Shown: positions 7,793 through 15,013 of the stretch, piece by piece
Layout: each line of letters opens with the position of its first letter
Numbering within the stretch: the stretch's first letter is position 1
Source: Flavobacteriales bacterium
GTDB lineage: Bacteria > Bacteroidota > Bacteroidia > Flavobacteriales_D > SKUL01
Reading direction: 5' to 3'
Assembly (NCBI GenBank): GCA_007129985.1
Contig: SKUL01000260.1
Location: 1-15,817 of the forward strand
DNA: 15,817 nucleotides
The notes under the pieces: model-generated
Told to the model about the DNA's origin: nothing
Databases searched by the model: none
Seen by the model: the letters and a program-made list of their open reading frames with translations, nothing else
Made by a program: the position numbers and the translations under genes

Positions 7793-8680
7793 ATGATAAG
7801 GATGAAATGGAGTATCGCATGCTTCGCAGCATCATTACTCGTTCTTCAAGGATGTGTGGAAAGCAGCGACTCCCAAAAATCTTCTGACGATGATCTGACC
7901 ACTGTTTCGGATGCGGACAAAGCAGCGGTGTTGCGTGTGGGAGATGCTGTCTTTAGTATCCCCAGTCCGGTGCAAACGGCGCTGTTGATTGAGCAATCGG
8001 GTGCAGACTACGATGCGAGCCTGCCCAACGCAACAGCCAACGCAGGGAATTACATCAGTTCTACCGATAAAAGTCTGGCAATGGGGATATACGGTGCTAA
8101 CCTCGCCTATTACGCCATCTTTGATCAAAATCAGGAGGCTCTGAGTTGCATGACTGTATTGGAGCAACTGGCAAATGACCTCGACCTTGCAGGTGCCATT
8201 GATCGGGGGCTGATTCGCCGTTTTAGCGAAAACCTCGGAAACCAGGATTCTTTACTGGTGTTGTCGTCGCATTTCTTCAGGAATAGTGATGGCTACCTGA
8301 AAGAAAACGAGCGCGACCTCACAGCTGCCCTTATCATTGCCGGAGGCTGGGTTGAGGGAATGTTTATGGCTGTGAACTCAACCAATGGCAATGGTGAGAT
8401 TCGTCAGCGCATTGCGGAGCAAAAGCACGCACTGAGTGGTATTGTGTCCATTTTGGAGCGTCATGGATCTGATGAAGTTGCCGCACTGATAACCAGCCTC
8501 AAAGATTTGCAGGCTTTGTTTGACGGCGTCAAAACAACTTATGAATACATGCGTCCCGAGGTTGATGCCGCCAGTAAAATGACTCATCTCAAAAGCGAAA
8601 CTAGCTATAGCATCTCTGATGAGCTGTTTGCGCAAATCGTAGAGGAGCTAGAATCCATCCGAAACTCAATTGTAAGCTAA
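7793..8680 (+). CDS. Conserved Bacteroidota lipoprotein of unknown function (295 aa)
   Basis: The N-terminus MIRMKWSIACFAASLLVLQGC is a lipoprotein signal with the lipobox ending at C21, so the mature protein should be lipid-anchored. I started at ATG 7793; ATG 7802 would give 292 residues, and the frame upstream of 7793 is overlap with the symporter, not signal-like. After a Ser/Asp-rich linker (22-45) the body is mostly helical, with FSIPSPVQTALLIEQSG, ISSTDKSLAMGIYGANLAYY, and LTAALIIAGGWVEGMFMA as its most conserved-looking blocks. I recall similar proteins in many Bacteroidota annotated as hypothetical; that is memory, not a search. It is followed after 13 bases by the exported protein at 8694, so the two form an operon closed by the terminator at 9130. 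No function is known to me. Confidence 0.88.
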   Translation: MIRMKWSIACFAASLLVLQGCVESSDSQKSSDDDLTTVSDADKAAVLRVGDAVFSIPSPVQTALLIEQSGADYDASLPNATANAGNYISSTDKSLAMGIYGANLAYYAIFDQNQEALSCMTVLEQLANDLDLAGAIDRGLIRRFSENLGNQDSLLVLSSHFFRNSDGYLKENERDLTAALIIAGGWVEGMFMAVNSTNGNGEIRQRIAEQKHALSGIVSILERHGSDEVAALITSLKDLQALFDGVKTTYEYMRPEVDAASKMTHLKSETSYSISDELFAQIVEELESIRNSIVS

Positions 8681-8693
8681 AAACCGAACCACC

Positions 8694-9104
8694 ATGCGTA
8701 ACTTAATTCTTACCGTTTTACTGTCTTTCATCCTTGGTGCGGCCTTCGGGCAGTGCGACACCATAGCAAGTGTATGCAGCAAGCACATTGGAGATGGTTT
8801 TATTTCCGACGGCCAATTATACCGTGCCTTACTTTACGAAGATCAAGTGGCAGAATTCAACGCTACGTTCTTTGGAGGTTCTACCTATCGTCTTGTGGGA
8901 TGTAGCGGCTTTGAGAGTGGCAACCTTATTTACTCTGTTTTTGACGAGAAACGAAACCTGCTCTTTACCAATAGCGACTACGACAATGCTCCCTATTGGG
9001 ATTTCAAAGTGGAGTCAACGATGCAAGTGATTATTGAAGCCCATCTTGACCAAAATAAGCTCGATTCAGGCTGTGCAGTAATGCTGATCAACTTCGAAAA
9101 ATAA
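8694..9104 (+). CDS. Small exported Cys-containing protein of unknown function (136 aa)
   Basis: Residues 1-19 form a signal peptide (MRNLILTVLLSFILGAAFG) with Gln at 20. The mature protein has four Cys (C21, C28, C70, C127), enough for two disulfides in the periplasm. Beta-rich blocks are visible: GFISDGQLYRALLYEDQ, ATFFGGSTYRLVGCSG, NLIYSVFDEKRNLLFTN and APYWDFKVESTMQVIIEA, a pattern of a single compact beta domain with a resemblance to PPC-type sandwiches. It starts 13 bases after the lipoprotein gene and is followed by a strong terminator, so both are co-transcribed. The partner being lipid-anchored suggests, as inference, that the two proteins meet at the cell envelope. I recall Bacteroidota homologs but no function. 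Confidence 0.85.
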   Translation: MRNLILTVLLSFILGAAFGQCDTIASVCSKHIGDGFISDGQLYRALLYEDQVAEFNATFFGGSTYRLVGCSGFESGNLIYSVFDEKRNLLFTNSDYDNAPYWDFKVESTMQVIIEAHLDQNKLDSGCAVMLINFEK

Positions 9105-9106
9105 CC

Positions 9107-9126
9107 CTACGCTCAATTTTGCGTAG
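9107..9126. repeat. Small hairpin CTACGC/GCGTAG next to terminator
   Basis: A perfect 6-base inverted repeat (9107-9112 and 9121-9126) with an 8-base loop lies between the stop codon at 9104 and the main terminator stem. It could stabilise the 3' end of the operon mRNA. It has no T tract of its own. Confidence 0.45.
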
Positions 9127-9129
9127 AAA

Positions 9130-9160
9130 AGGCATCCGGCTTCGGCCCGATGCCTTTTTT
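9130..9160 (+). terminator. Rho-independent terminator with UUCG loop
   Basis: AGGCATC (9130-9136) pairs with GATGCCT (9149-9155). Inside, after one C-C mismatch, GGC-TTCG-GCC forms a classic UUCG tetraloop stem. Six T residues follow (9155-9160). It ends the lipoprotein/exported-protein operon and lies only 20 bases before the next start codon. Confidence 0.92.
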
Positions 9161-9180
9161 ATTTTGCCTAACGCACTGAA

Positions 9181-12100
9181 ATGAGCGAAAATATACTCAA
9201 AGCCCTCATGCAACTCTTCGCAATTATCGCGCGGGTAGATGCCCAGCACGATAACAGTGAAGACGAAGGGCGTAAAATTGTGCGGCTATTCCTGAAGCAA
9301 CAATTGAGTCAGAAGCTGGTAAACGGCTACCTCAAGTTGTTCGACGACTTTGTGGACCAATACCAGCCCAAGGGATCGCAGCAAAAGGTGCGTAAAAAAA
9401 CATCCCTTGCCTCAGTAAAAGTTCTTCGGATTTGCACAGCCATTAACGCTGAACTCACCCAAAAGCAAAAATTCGTAGTGCTCTTGCGATTACTCGAGTT
9501 TGTGCATAGCCACGACAATGTGAGTGAGCAGGAACTCGAATTTCTCAGTACAGTAGCTGAAACCTTCAACGTAGCAAAAACCGAGTACGAGCAAATTCAG
9601 AAGCTCATCACGCGAGACAATCTCGACGCAGTGGATGAGCCGGGCTTTTTGATGATGTGGCAAAAGGAACGCCCGGACCTGAGTCAATGCCTGCAAGCAC
9701 CCTGCGAAGGACTCGAAGACCCGGTGGTTGTGCTTCGTATTGAAAGTCTGAACCTATTCTTTGTAAGCTATCGCGGAGAAATGCCACTGATGCTCAACGG
9801 GCAGCACATGATGCCTTCGTTTATTCACGTGCTTAACTCGGGTTCCAGCATCAGAAGTCCCAAGCTGCACCACTCCATTTACTACACAGATATACTCAGC
9901 GCCTATCTGAGCGGAGCGGATTTTGAGCAGGTGAAGCTCTGCGCACACGAACTCACGTATCACTTCCCTTTTGGAAATCAAGGACTACAGCCGTTAAACT
10001 TTTGTGAAGAAACCGGCAAGCTGGTTGGGATTATGGGAGGTAGTGGTTCCGGTAAGTCCACCCTGCTAAACATTCTGAACGGAAACCTCAAGCCCAGTAA
10101 TGGCAAGGTGACCATCAACGGCATTGATGTACACAACGACCGTAAAAAGCTGGAGGGAGTCATCGGCTACATTGCGCAGGACGACCTCCTGATTGAAGAG
10201 TTGAGCGTGTATCAAAACCTTTATTACAACACCAAGCTTTGTTTTGGGAATCACTCCAGTGAGCAAATTCACAGCATGGTTCAGCAAACCCTTAGCGATT
10301 TGGGGTTGTCTGAAATCAGTCATTTGCGCGTAGGTTCGCCTTTGGACAAAACCATCAGTGGTGGTCAGCGAAAACGTTTGAACATAGCGCTTGAATTGAT
10401 TCGTGAGCCCATGGTGCTTTTTGTGGATGAGCCTACTTCGGGCTTGTCGAGCAGAGACTCCGAAAATATCATGGACCTCCTCAAAGAATTGAGCCTGAAA
10501 GGTAAGCTCATTTTTGTGGTTATTCACCAGCCGTCGTCTGACATATTTAAGATGTTTGACCGGCTTCTGATTTTGGATCAAGGTGGGTATCCCGTGTTTA
10601 ACGGTAACCCCATTGATAGCGTAACCTATTTCAAGCGCATCATCAATCACGCTGATTGTGAGGAAAGTGAATGTCCTGTTTGTGGAAATGTAAACCCAGA
10701 ACAGGTATTCCAAATGCTGGAGGCCAAGGTGGTGGATGAATACGGTCACCTTACCTCCAAGCGCAAGGTATCGCCCGAGGAATGGCACCAACACTACCTC
10801 GAACACTGCGAGCCAAAAAGCGAAGCTCCGCAGGAATCAAAGACGATTCGACCCGGACTATACAGTATTCCCGGCTATCTGAAACAATTCAGTGTATTTC
10901 TCAAGAGAGATATGCTGTCTAAATCGGCCAATCTGCAGTATCTGCTTATCACCTTTCTGGAAGCCCCTGTGCTGGCAGCCATTCTCACGTTCTTTATGCG
11001 CTATTTCGTAAAGGACCCTATTGCTGGAGGGCAGTATATTTTTAGTGAGAACGAAAACATTCCGCAGTACATTTTCATCTCAGTGATCGTGGCTCTTTTC
11101 TTCGGTCTTACTGTAAGCTCCGAGGAAATAATTCGCGACAAAAAAGTGAGCAAGCGTGAGCAATTTTTGAATCTGAGTCGCGGGAGCTACCTGCTTTCCA
11201 AAATCTCGGTAATGTTTCTCATTTCAGCCATTCAAACCCTCACTTATGTGTGGGTAGGTAACCTGATGTTGGGCGTACAGGGACTTAGTCTCTACTACTG
11301 GGCCATGCTGTTTACGGCATCTTGTTTCGCAAACTTGCTCGGACTCAACATTTCTGCAACATTCAATTCCGCCAAGGTTATATACATCATTGTTCCGGTG
11401 CTTATTATTCCACAACTACTATTTAGCGGTGTAATCGTAAAATTCGATAAGCTACATCCATCCATCAGCTCTCAAACAGGTGTTCCGTTTATTGGAAACA
11501 TCATGGCATCGCGATGGGCCTATGAGGGGCTTGCTGTTGTTCAGGCCACGCAGAATAAATTTGACAGCAAATTTTATGAACTCGAAAAGCGTAAGAAGTA
11601 TTCTAACTGGAAAAAAGATTATTGGGCCAGAGAAATGAAAAACCGCAGCGGAGCCGCCCGCCGACTGATTGCAAGCGGTGATAAAAACAAAGAGCTACAA
11701 CAACACCTGGACTTATTGCGCTTAGAAATCACCCGGGAAAATCAGTTTATCCGGGGGCTCGACTTCACTTTGGCGGAAATGCTTCACAAAGACCGCATAA
11801 ACACGGATGTACTTCTTGAACTTGATCACCACATCGACAAACTCGTAGCGCACTATAGAAGGGTGTACAACAAAGCTGCCGATGCCAAAGAGGAGATTAT
11901 CTCAGAGATGACCGCCACCGAAGCGCAGCGTAACGAATATCAGGCAATGCAGCAAGATTACAGCAATAGGGCGCTCGACAACTTTGTAACCAACAAAAAC
12001 GATCTCAACTACATTGTTGCGTACAACAATCGTTTGGTTCAAAAGAAGGATTTAATCTACAGTGAGCCTTTTCAAACGCCATTTTTTGGCTCACACTTTT

Positions 12101-12288
12101 ATGCCCCGAACAAAATTATGCTTGCCAAAAGGATAGACACCTTCTCGGCGAATTTGTTGGTAATTTGGGGGATGACCGTGTTTCTGGCACTCCTGCTTTA
12201 TGTGGATGGGCTGCGAAAAACGGGAGAACTATTTGGACGACTTATACCTCGCAAGCCACGGCAAACCACGAGTCCTTCGGTACTGTGA
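9181..12288 (+). CDS. TerB-like / ABC ATPase / ABCG-type permease fusion protein (1035 aa)
   Basis: This is an ABC half-transporter of ABCG layout with extra domains. Residues 1-143 are helical and resemble a TerB domain. Residues 180-245 form a beta-rich, FHA-like segment. The ATPase spans about 248-480: Walker A GGSGSGKST (286-294, K292), signature ISGGQRKRL (392-400), Walker B MVLFVDEPTSGL (411-422) and switch His H449. A Cys cluster (C493, C498, C501) in ESECPVCGNVNPEQ follows. Membrane segments are near 586-609, 628-646, 675-698, 703-726, 732-752 and 988-1008. Between the last two is an unusually large, charged, coiled-coil-like external loop (about 752-987). The ATPase looks catalytically complete. 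Substrate and direction are unknown; ABCG members mostly export. A weak TTATTTTG -7 match (9159-9166) overlaps the preceding T tract. It converges with siaC, 18 bases apart. Confidence 0.93.
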   Translation: MSENILKALMQLFAIIARVDAQHDNSEDEGRKIVRLFLKQQLSQKLVNGYLKLFDDFVDQYQPKGSQQKVRKKTSLASVKVLRICTAINAELTQKQKFVVLLRLLEFVHSHDNVSEQELEFLSTVAETFNVAKTEYEQIQKLITRDNLDAVDEPGFLMMWQKERPDLSQCLQAPCEGLEDPVVVLRIESLNLFFVSYRGEMPLMLNGQHMMPSFIHVLNSGSSIRSPKLHHSIYYTDILSAYLSGADFEQVKLCAHELTYHFPFGNQGLQPLNFCEETGKLVGIMGGSGSGKSTLLNILNGNLKPSNGKVTINGIDVHNDRKKLEGVIGYIAQDDLLIEELSVYQNLYYNTKLCFGNHSSEQIHSMVQQTLSDLGLSEISHLRVGSPLDKTISGGQRKRLNIALELIREPMVLFVDEPTSGLSSRDSENIMDLLKELSLKGKLIFVVIHQPSSDIFKMFDRLLILDQGGYPVFNGNPIDSVTYFKRIINHADCEESECPVCGNVNPEQVFQMLEAKVVDEYGHLTSKRKVSPEEWHQHYLEHCEPKSEAPQESKTIRPGLYSIPGYLKQFSVFLKRDMLSKSANLQYLLITFLEAPVLAAILTFFMRYFVKDPIAGGQYIFSENENIPQYIFISVIVALFFGLTVSSEEIIRDKKVSKREQFLNLSRGSYLLSKISVMFLISAIQTLTYVWVGNLMLGVQGLSLYYWAMLFTASCFANLLGLNISATFNSAKVIYIIVPVLIIPQLLFSGVIVKFDKLHPSISSQTGVPFIGNIMASRWAYEGLAVVQATQNKFDSKFYELEKRKKYSNWKKDYWAREMKNRSGAARRLIASGDKNKELQQHLDLLRLEITRENQFIRGLDFTLAEMLHKDRINTDVLLELDHHIDKLVAHYRRVYNKAADAKEEIISEMTATEAQRNEYQAMQQDYSNRALDNFVTNKNDLNYIVAYNNRLVQKKDLIYSEPFQTPFFGSHFYAPNKIMLAKRIDTFSANLLVIWGMTVFLALLLYVDGLRKTGELFGRLIPRKPRQTTSPSVL

Positions 12289-12304
12289 GCACAGAGGAGT
12301 GCCT

Positions 12305-12360
12305 TATCAGGCTTCCTCAACCTCAATCATTTCGAAAGGCAGGTTGATGATTGCCTGATA
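12305..12360. repeat. Nested inverted repeat at the 3' end of siaC, just after the ABC gene
   Basis: TATCAGGC (12305-12312) pairs with GCCTGATA (12353-12360), and inside it CAACCT (12318-12323) pairs with AGGTTG (12341-12346). CAATCAT (12324-12330) can instead pair with ATGATTG (12347-12353). It starts 16 bases after the ABC gene stop and overlaps the siaC stop. No T tract follows, so it is not a standard terminator. Confidence 0.4.
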
Positions 12361-12690
12361 GTCCTCACCCGCCTCAAGCATGTCTTCATCATCAGTTTCG
12401 TAGTGCCACTTCACCAGCACTTCTTTGCCTTGGGTTTTGATTTTCTCGAGCCGTTTAAATACATCAAGAATGCACTTGGACGAGCTTGTATTGAAGTATT
12501 CAAGTTGAATGATGACTACAGTTGGGTTTTTGGCATCCTTTCCATAAGTGTCTATCCAATCGAGCAATGGAGTGTAGAATTCTATAGAGTTCTCCGGAAT
12601 AGAACGGCCGCGAATGGCCAGCGTACCTTTTGCAGCATCGAATTGTACTGTTGGCGTTTTGGTAGATCCTTCAAGTGTGATATTTTCCAT
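12307..12690 (-). CDS. siaC: SiaC-family regulatory phosphoprotein, DUF1987 (127 aa)
   Basis: SiaC is a small cytoplasmic protein that in Pseudomonas aeruginosa is phosphorylated by the kinase SiaB on Thr68 and dephosphorylated by SiaA; the unphosphorylated form activates the diguanylate cyclase SiaD. Here the matching block is VVIIQLEYFNTSSSKCILDVF and its Thr is residue 68, in the same position. The N-terminal IEGST/TPxVxF-type start (ITLEGSTKTPTVQFDAAKG) and GRSIPENSIEFYTPLLDWID are typical of DUF1987, as is the length. It begins 10 bases after siaB, so the pair is one operon. No siaA or siaD gene is in the window, so the target of this SiaC is not known. The gene converges with the ABC transporter gene. 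Confidence 0.92.
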   Translation of the reverse strand: MENITLEGSTKTPTVQFDAAKGTLAIRGRSIPENSIEFYTPLLDWIDTYGKDAKNPTVVIIQLEYFNTSSSKCILDVFKRLEKIKTQGKEVLVKWHYETDDEDMLEAGEDYQAIINLPFEMIEVEEA

Positions 12691-12700
12691 GGCTAACTGA

Positions 12701-13258
12701 TTATGCTACTTTTACGTTCAAGCTAAAAAATGAGTGGTTTTCATCAAATGGGATAAAACCGTACTCCAGCTTATCCTTCGATTTACGGGCAACATCAATC
12801 ATACCGAGGCCTGCACCGCCTTTTTGACTGATTCTGCCGTTGCTCAATACCTGTTTGTAAAACTGCTTGAGCTCTTCGGCACCCATTGCGTTGATTTCTT
12901 CAAGACGTTGTTTGAGTTGACCGGCATCGCGGTTATTGATGAAGTTACCTGTGATGATTGAGTAGCCCGTAGCATTGCGGGCTATCATAATAATGACAGA
13001 ATCGCCATCACTAAACCCAGAGGAAAGAGCTAGCGGTGAGACGCCCCGGTGGTGAAAGAGATTTTGCAACAACTCTACCAGCACATTGAAAACTTTTTTG
13101 CGAATAGTGGCGCTCTCACTAAACCCTTCCAGTTTTCGCTCCACCACCGTGAGGATGGACTCCATGAGCTCACTGGTCAATTCCCCCTTAAAGGAAATCA
13201 TGATGTTTTTCCTTTCCAGTTTCTCGTACAGATCGTATATCTCGAGGTGTCCGCTCAT
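12701..13258 (-). CDS. siaB: SiaB-family protein kinase, DUF6272 (185 aa)
   Basis: SiaB is a GHKL-fold Ser/Thr kinase that phosphorylates SiaC, switching c-di-GMP signalling in P. aeruginosa. Visible features are the helix with the N-box VELLQNLFHHRG (61-72, N66), a beta strand with DSVIIMIARNATGYSIITGNFI (86-107), and the Gly-rich ATP-lid/G-box KGGAGLGMIDVARKS (146-160). These match SiaB and distinguish it from anti-sigma-factor kinases. The length is typical. It is the first gene of the siaB-siaC pair, with TATCTTTG at 13273-13280 only 14 bases before the ATG, implying a very short leader. It is divergent from the methyltransferase gene. Confidence 0.88.
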   Translation of the reverse strand: MSGHLEIYDLYEKLERKNIMISFKGELTSELMESILTVVERKLEGFSESATIRKKVFNVLVELLQNLFHHRGVSPLALSSGFSDGDSVIIMIARNATGYSIITGNFINNRDAGQLKQRLEEINAMGAEELKQFYKQVLSNGRISQKGGAGLGMIDVARKSKDKLEYGFIPFDENHSFFSLNVKVA

Positions 13259-13272
13259 TGGTTGGTTTCAGA

Positions 13273-13280
13273 CAAAGATA
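13273..13280 (-). promoter_or_regulatory. Candidate -7 promoter element of siaB-siaC
   Basis: The minus strand reads TATCTTTG, an exact TAnnTTTG match, ending 14 bases before the siaB ATG. A clear -33 TTG at the right distance is missing. If used, the 5' leader would be only about 8 bases. Confidence 0.45.
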
Positions 13281-13370
13281 ACAAGGCACAGCAATTGCCA
13301 CCTACATGGGGTAAAAACATTTTCATGGCTTTGTGTTAATAGCGCTGCAATGCATCTGATGGCATTGCTG

Positions 13371-13378
13371 TATATTTG
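13371..13378 (+). promoter_or_regulatory. Candidate -7 promoter element of the methyltransferase-ZIP operon
   Basis: TATATTTG is an exact TAnnTTTG match, 18 bases before the ATG at 13397. The in-frame TTG at 13376 lies inside this element, which argues against it as a start codon. No good -33 element is seen. Confidence 0.5.
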
Positions 13379-13396
13379 CGACCCCATCGCAGTTTC

Positions 13397-14134
13397 ATGA
13401 CAACTCCTCAATCTTCCTGGTTCAAGCATTGGTTTGACTCACCGTACTACCACATCCTCTACAAGCATCGCGACAGGTCTGAGGCTGGACGCTTTGTGCA
13501 CAACCTTATGGACGTGTTGAAACTTCCGGCGGGGAAGAAAGTGTTGGATCTAGGGTGTGGAAAAGGACGCCACTGCATCATGCTGAACGAACTGGGGTAC
13601 GATGTGGTGGGCATTGACCTGAGCGCAGCCAATATAGCAGCAGCTAGTGAATACAGCCGGCCCGATTTGCAATTCGTACAACACGATATGCGTGACCCCC
13701 TGCGGGGTTTACACTTTGACTTGATTCTCAACTTGTTTACCAGCTTCGGATACTTCAGGGATGCCATTGATAATTTGAAAGTGCTTCAGGCAGCTCATTC
13801 TATGCTCTTGCCGGAGGGTAAGTTTGTACTCGATTTCATGAACACTGATAAAGCTGTTCGTGAGCTCGTGGCAAAGGAAACCAAAGTTATTGATAACTAT
13901 CACTTTGAAATCACCCGGAGTGTGGAAAGCGGCGAAATAGTGAAACGCATCCACATCAACAATGACCCCGACCTTCAATTTGAGGAGCGGGTTCAGGCCT
14001 TCAACAAGGCCGCGCTTTTCAGCATGTTTGAAGCCGCCAACCTCATTCCTGAATCAGTTTATGGCTCCTACCAGTTTGAGCCTTTTGACCCGAATCACTC
14101 CGACCGACTCATCATTACAAGCCGCAAAAAATGA
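13397..14134 (+). CDS. Class I SAM-dependent methyltransferase (245 aa)
   Basis: This is a soluble Rossmann-fold methyltransferase using S-adenosylmethionine; the acceptor is unknown. Motif I is KVLDLGCGKGRHCIMLNELG (about 48-67), followed by the acidic end of strand 2 in VVGIDLS and a motif IV-like DLILNLFTSFGYF segment. The N-terminus FKHWFDSPYYHILYKHRDRSEA is characteristic of a widespread Bacteroidota methyltransferase annotated only at family level. The start at ATG 13397 is chosen over the TTG at 13376 because the latter lies within the candidate -7 element. Its stop overlaps the start of the ZIP gene (ATGA at 14131-14134), so the two are translationally coupled. Whether the partners share a pathway is not clear from sequence. 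Confidence 0.92.
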   Translation: MTTPQSSWFKHWFDSPYYHILYKHRDRSEAGRFVHNLMDVLKLPAGKKVLDLGCGKGRHCIMLNELGYDVVGIDLSAANIAAASEYSRPDLQFVQHDMRDPLRGLHFDLILNLFTSFGYFRDAIDNLKVLQAAHSMLLPEGKFVLDFMNTDKAVRELVAKETKVIDNYHFEITRSVESGEIVKRIHINNDPDLQFEERVQAFNKAALFSMFEAANLIPESVYGSYQFEPFDPNHSDRLIITSRKK

Positions 14135-14916
14135 CCGAAAGCCTCGAACGAATTCTCATTCTGTTTTTCTCGGCTATGACCGTAGGGCTCCTCGTGATTG
14201 CCTTCCCGAAATTGATGAAGCCCTACCTTAAACTGCTCCTTGCATTCAGCGGCGCGCTGCTTTTGGGAATTACTGTGATGCACATTCTTCCTGAAGCATA
14301 TGAACTTGGGGGCGCGCAAGTTGGTCTGTTTGTAATTGTTGGGTTCTTGCTTCAGATTATTCTCGACTACTTCAGCGGGGGAATTGAGCATGGTCATGTT
14401 CACCATCCTGCTCAACACCACGAACACGAGCATGGAAAGGCCATCACCTGGACGATGCTCCTGAGCTTGTGTGTTCACGCGTTTACCGAAAGTCTTCCTC
14501 TGGGCTTTGATGAACAACTTCATCACGTTCACGATCATCTGCACGACCACGGTCATCATCATCACCATCACCACCACAGTCATCAGGGATACTTGTGGGG
14601 AATCGTCATTCACAATATACCCATCACCATTGCTCTGGTGGGAATGATGCTGGGATTGAAAATGTCCCGCGCCAAAACCATCTTGTTTCTCTTCATTTTT
14701 GCAGCATCTGCGCCTGTGGGTATTTTGGTGAGTCCGCTCATCAGCAACAACGGGCAAGACATGGTTGTCTTTTCACGAATTCTTGCACTGGCCGGGGGTA
14801 TCATCCTTCACTTGTCAACCACCATCCTTTTTGAAACCGGCGAAAACCATCGTTTTAACCTGTACAAAATGATGGTTATTCTGGCCGGCTTCGGACTGGC
14901 TCTGCTTGCATCCTAG
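14131..14916 (+). CDS. ZIP-family divalent metal transporter with His-rich loop (261 aa)
   Basis: ZIP proteins move Zn2+ or other divalent metals into the cytoplasm; the usual count is eight membrane helices, and about eight hydrophobic stretches are visible here. TM2 has the ZIP-type HILPEAYE (51-58). A first His-rich stretch lies at 87-102 and a dense one at 131-151 (His-Asp repeats, then eight consecutive His), a likely metal-binding loop. TM4 has HAFTESLPLG (115-124), with H115 and E120 in place of the common HNxPEG. TM5 has HNIPITIALVG (161-171), lacking the usual HExPHE acidic residues. The metal site is therefore probably not the standard binuclear one, and substrate choice is uncertain. 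It overlaps the methyltransferase stop by 4 bases. Confidence 0.9.
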   Translation: MTESLERILILFFSAMTVGLLVIAFPKLMKPYLKLLLAFSGALLLGITVMHILPEAYELGGAQVGLFVIVGFLLQIILDYFSGGIEHGHVHHPAQHHEHEHGKAITWTMLLSLCVHAFTESLPLGFDEQLHHVHDHLHDHGHHHHHHHHSHQGYLWGIVIHNIPITIALVGMMLGLKMSRAKTILFLFIFAASAPVGILVSPLISNNGQDMVVFSRILALAGGIILHLSTTILFETGENHRFNLYKMMVILAGFGLALLAS

Positions 14917-14941
14917 CCCATTGATTTTTAAGCATTTTGTT

Positions 14942-14964
14942 CTTCATAACAACAGGCTATGAAG
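14942..14964. promoter_or_regulatory. Inverted repeat upstream of peroxiredoxin, possible operator or attenuator
   Basis: CTTCATA (14942-14948) and TATGAAG (14958-14964) form a perfect 7-base inverted repeat with a 9-base gap. It lies 50 bases before the -7 element of the peroxiredoxin gene and 26 bases after the ZIP stop. It lacks a T tract, so it is not a terminator. A regulator site is inference; it does not clearly match OxyR or PerR consensus sites. Confidence 0.25.
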
Positions 14965-15013
14965 CCATCATTAATTACCATGATTGAGGACGTAATCACA
15001 ACGGCTGAATGCC

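Noticed and set aside
10066..10806. Minus-strand open frame of 246 codons within the ABC gene
   Set aside because: It lies opposite the Walker and signature motifs of the ATPase and is explained as antisense of that gene.
14521..14586. CAT/CAC-rich tract as a DNA microsatellite or CRISPR-like repeat
   Set aside because: It is an in-frame mix of His and Asp codons in the ZIP loop and has no repeat-spacer structure.
14095..14757. Minus-strand open frame of 220 codons with Val/Met runs
   Set aside because: The runs are the antisense of His codons in the ZIP loop; the plus-strand ZIP protein explains the sequence.
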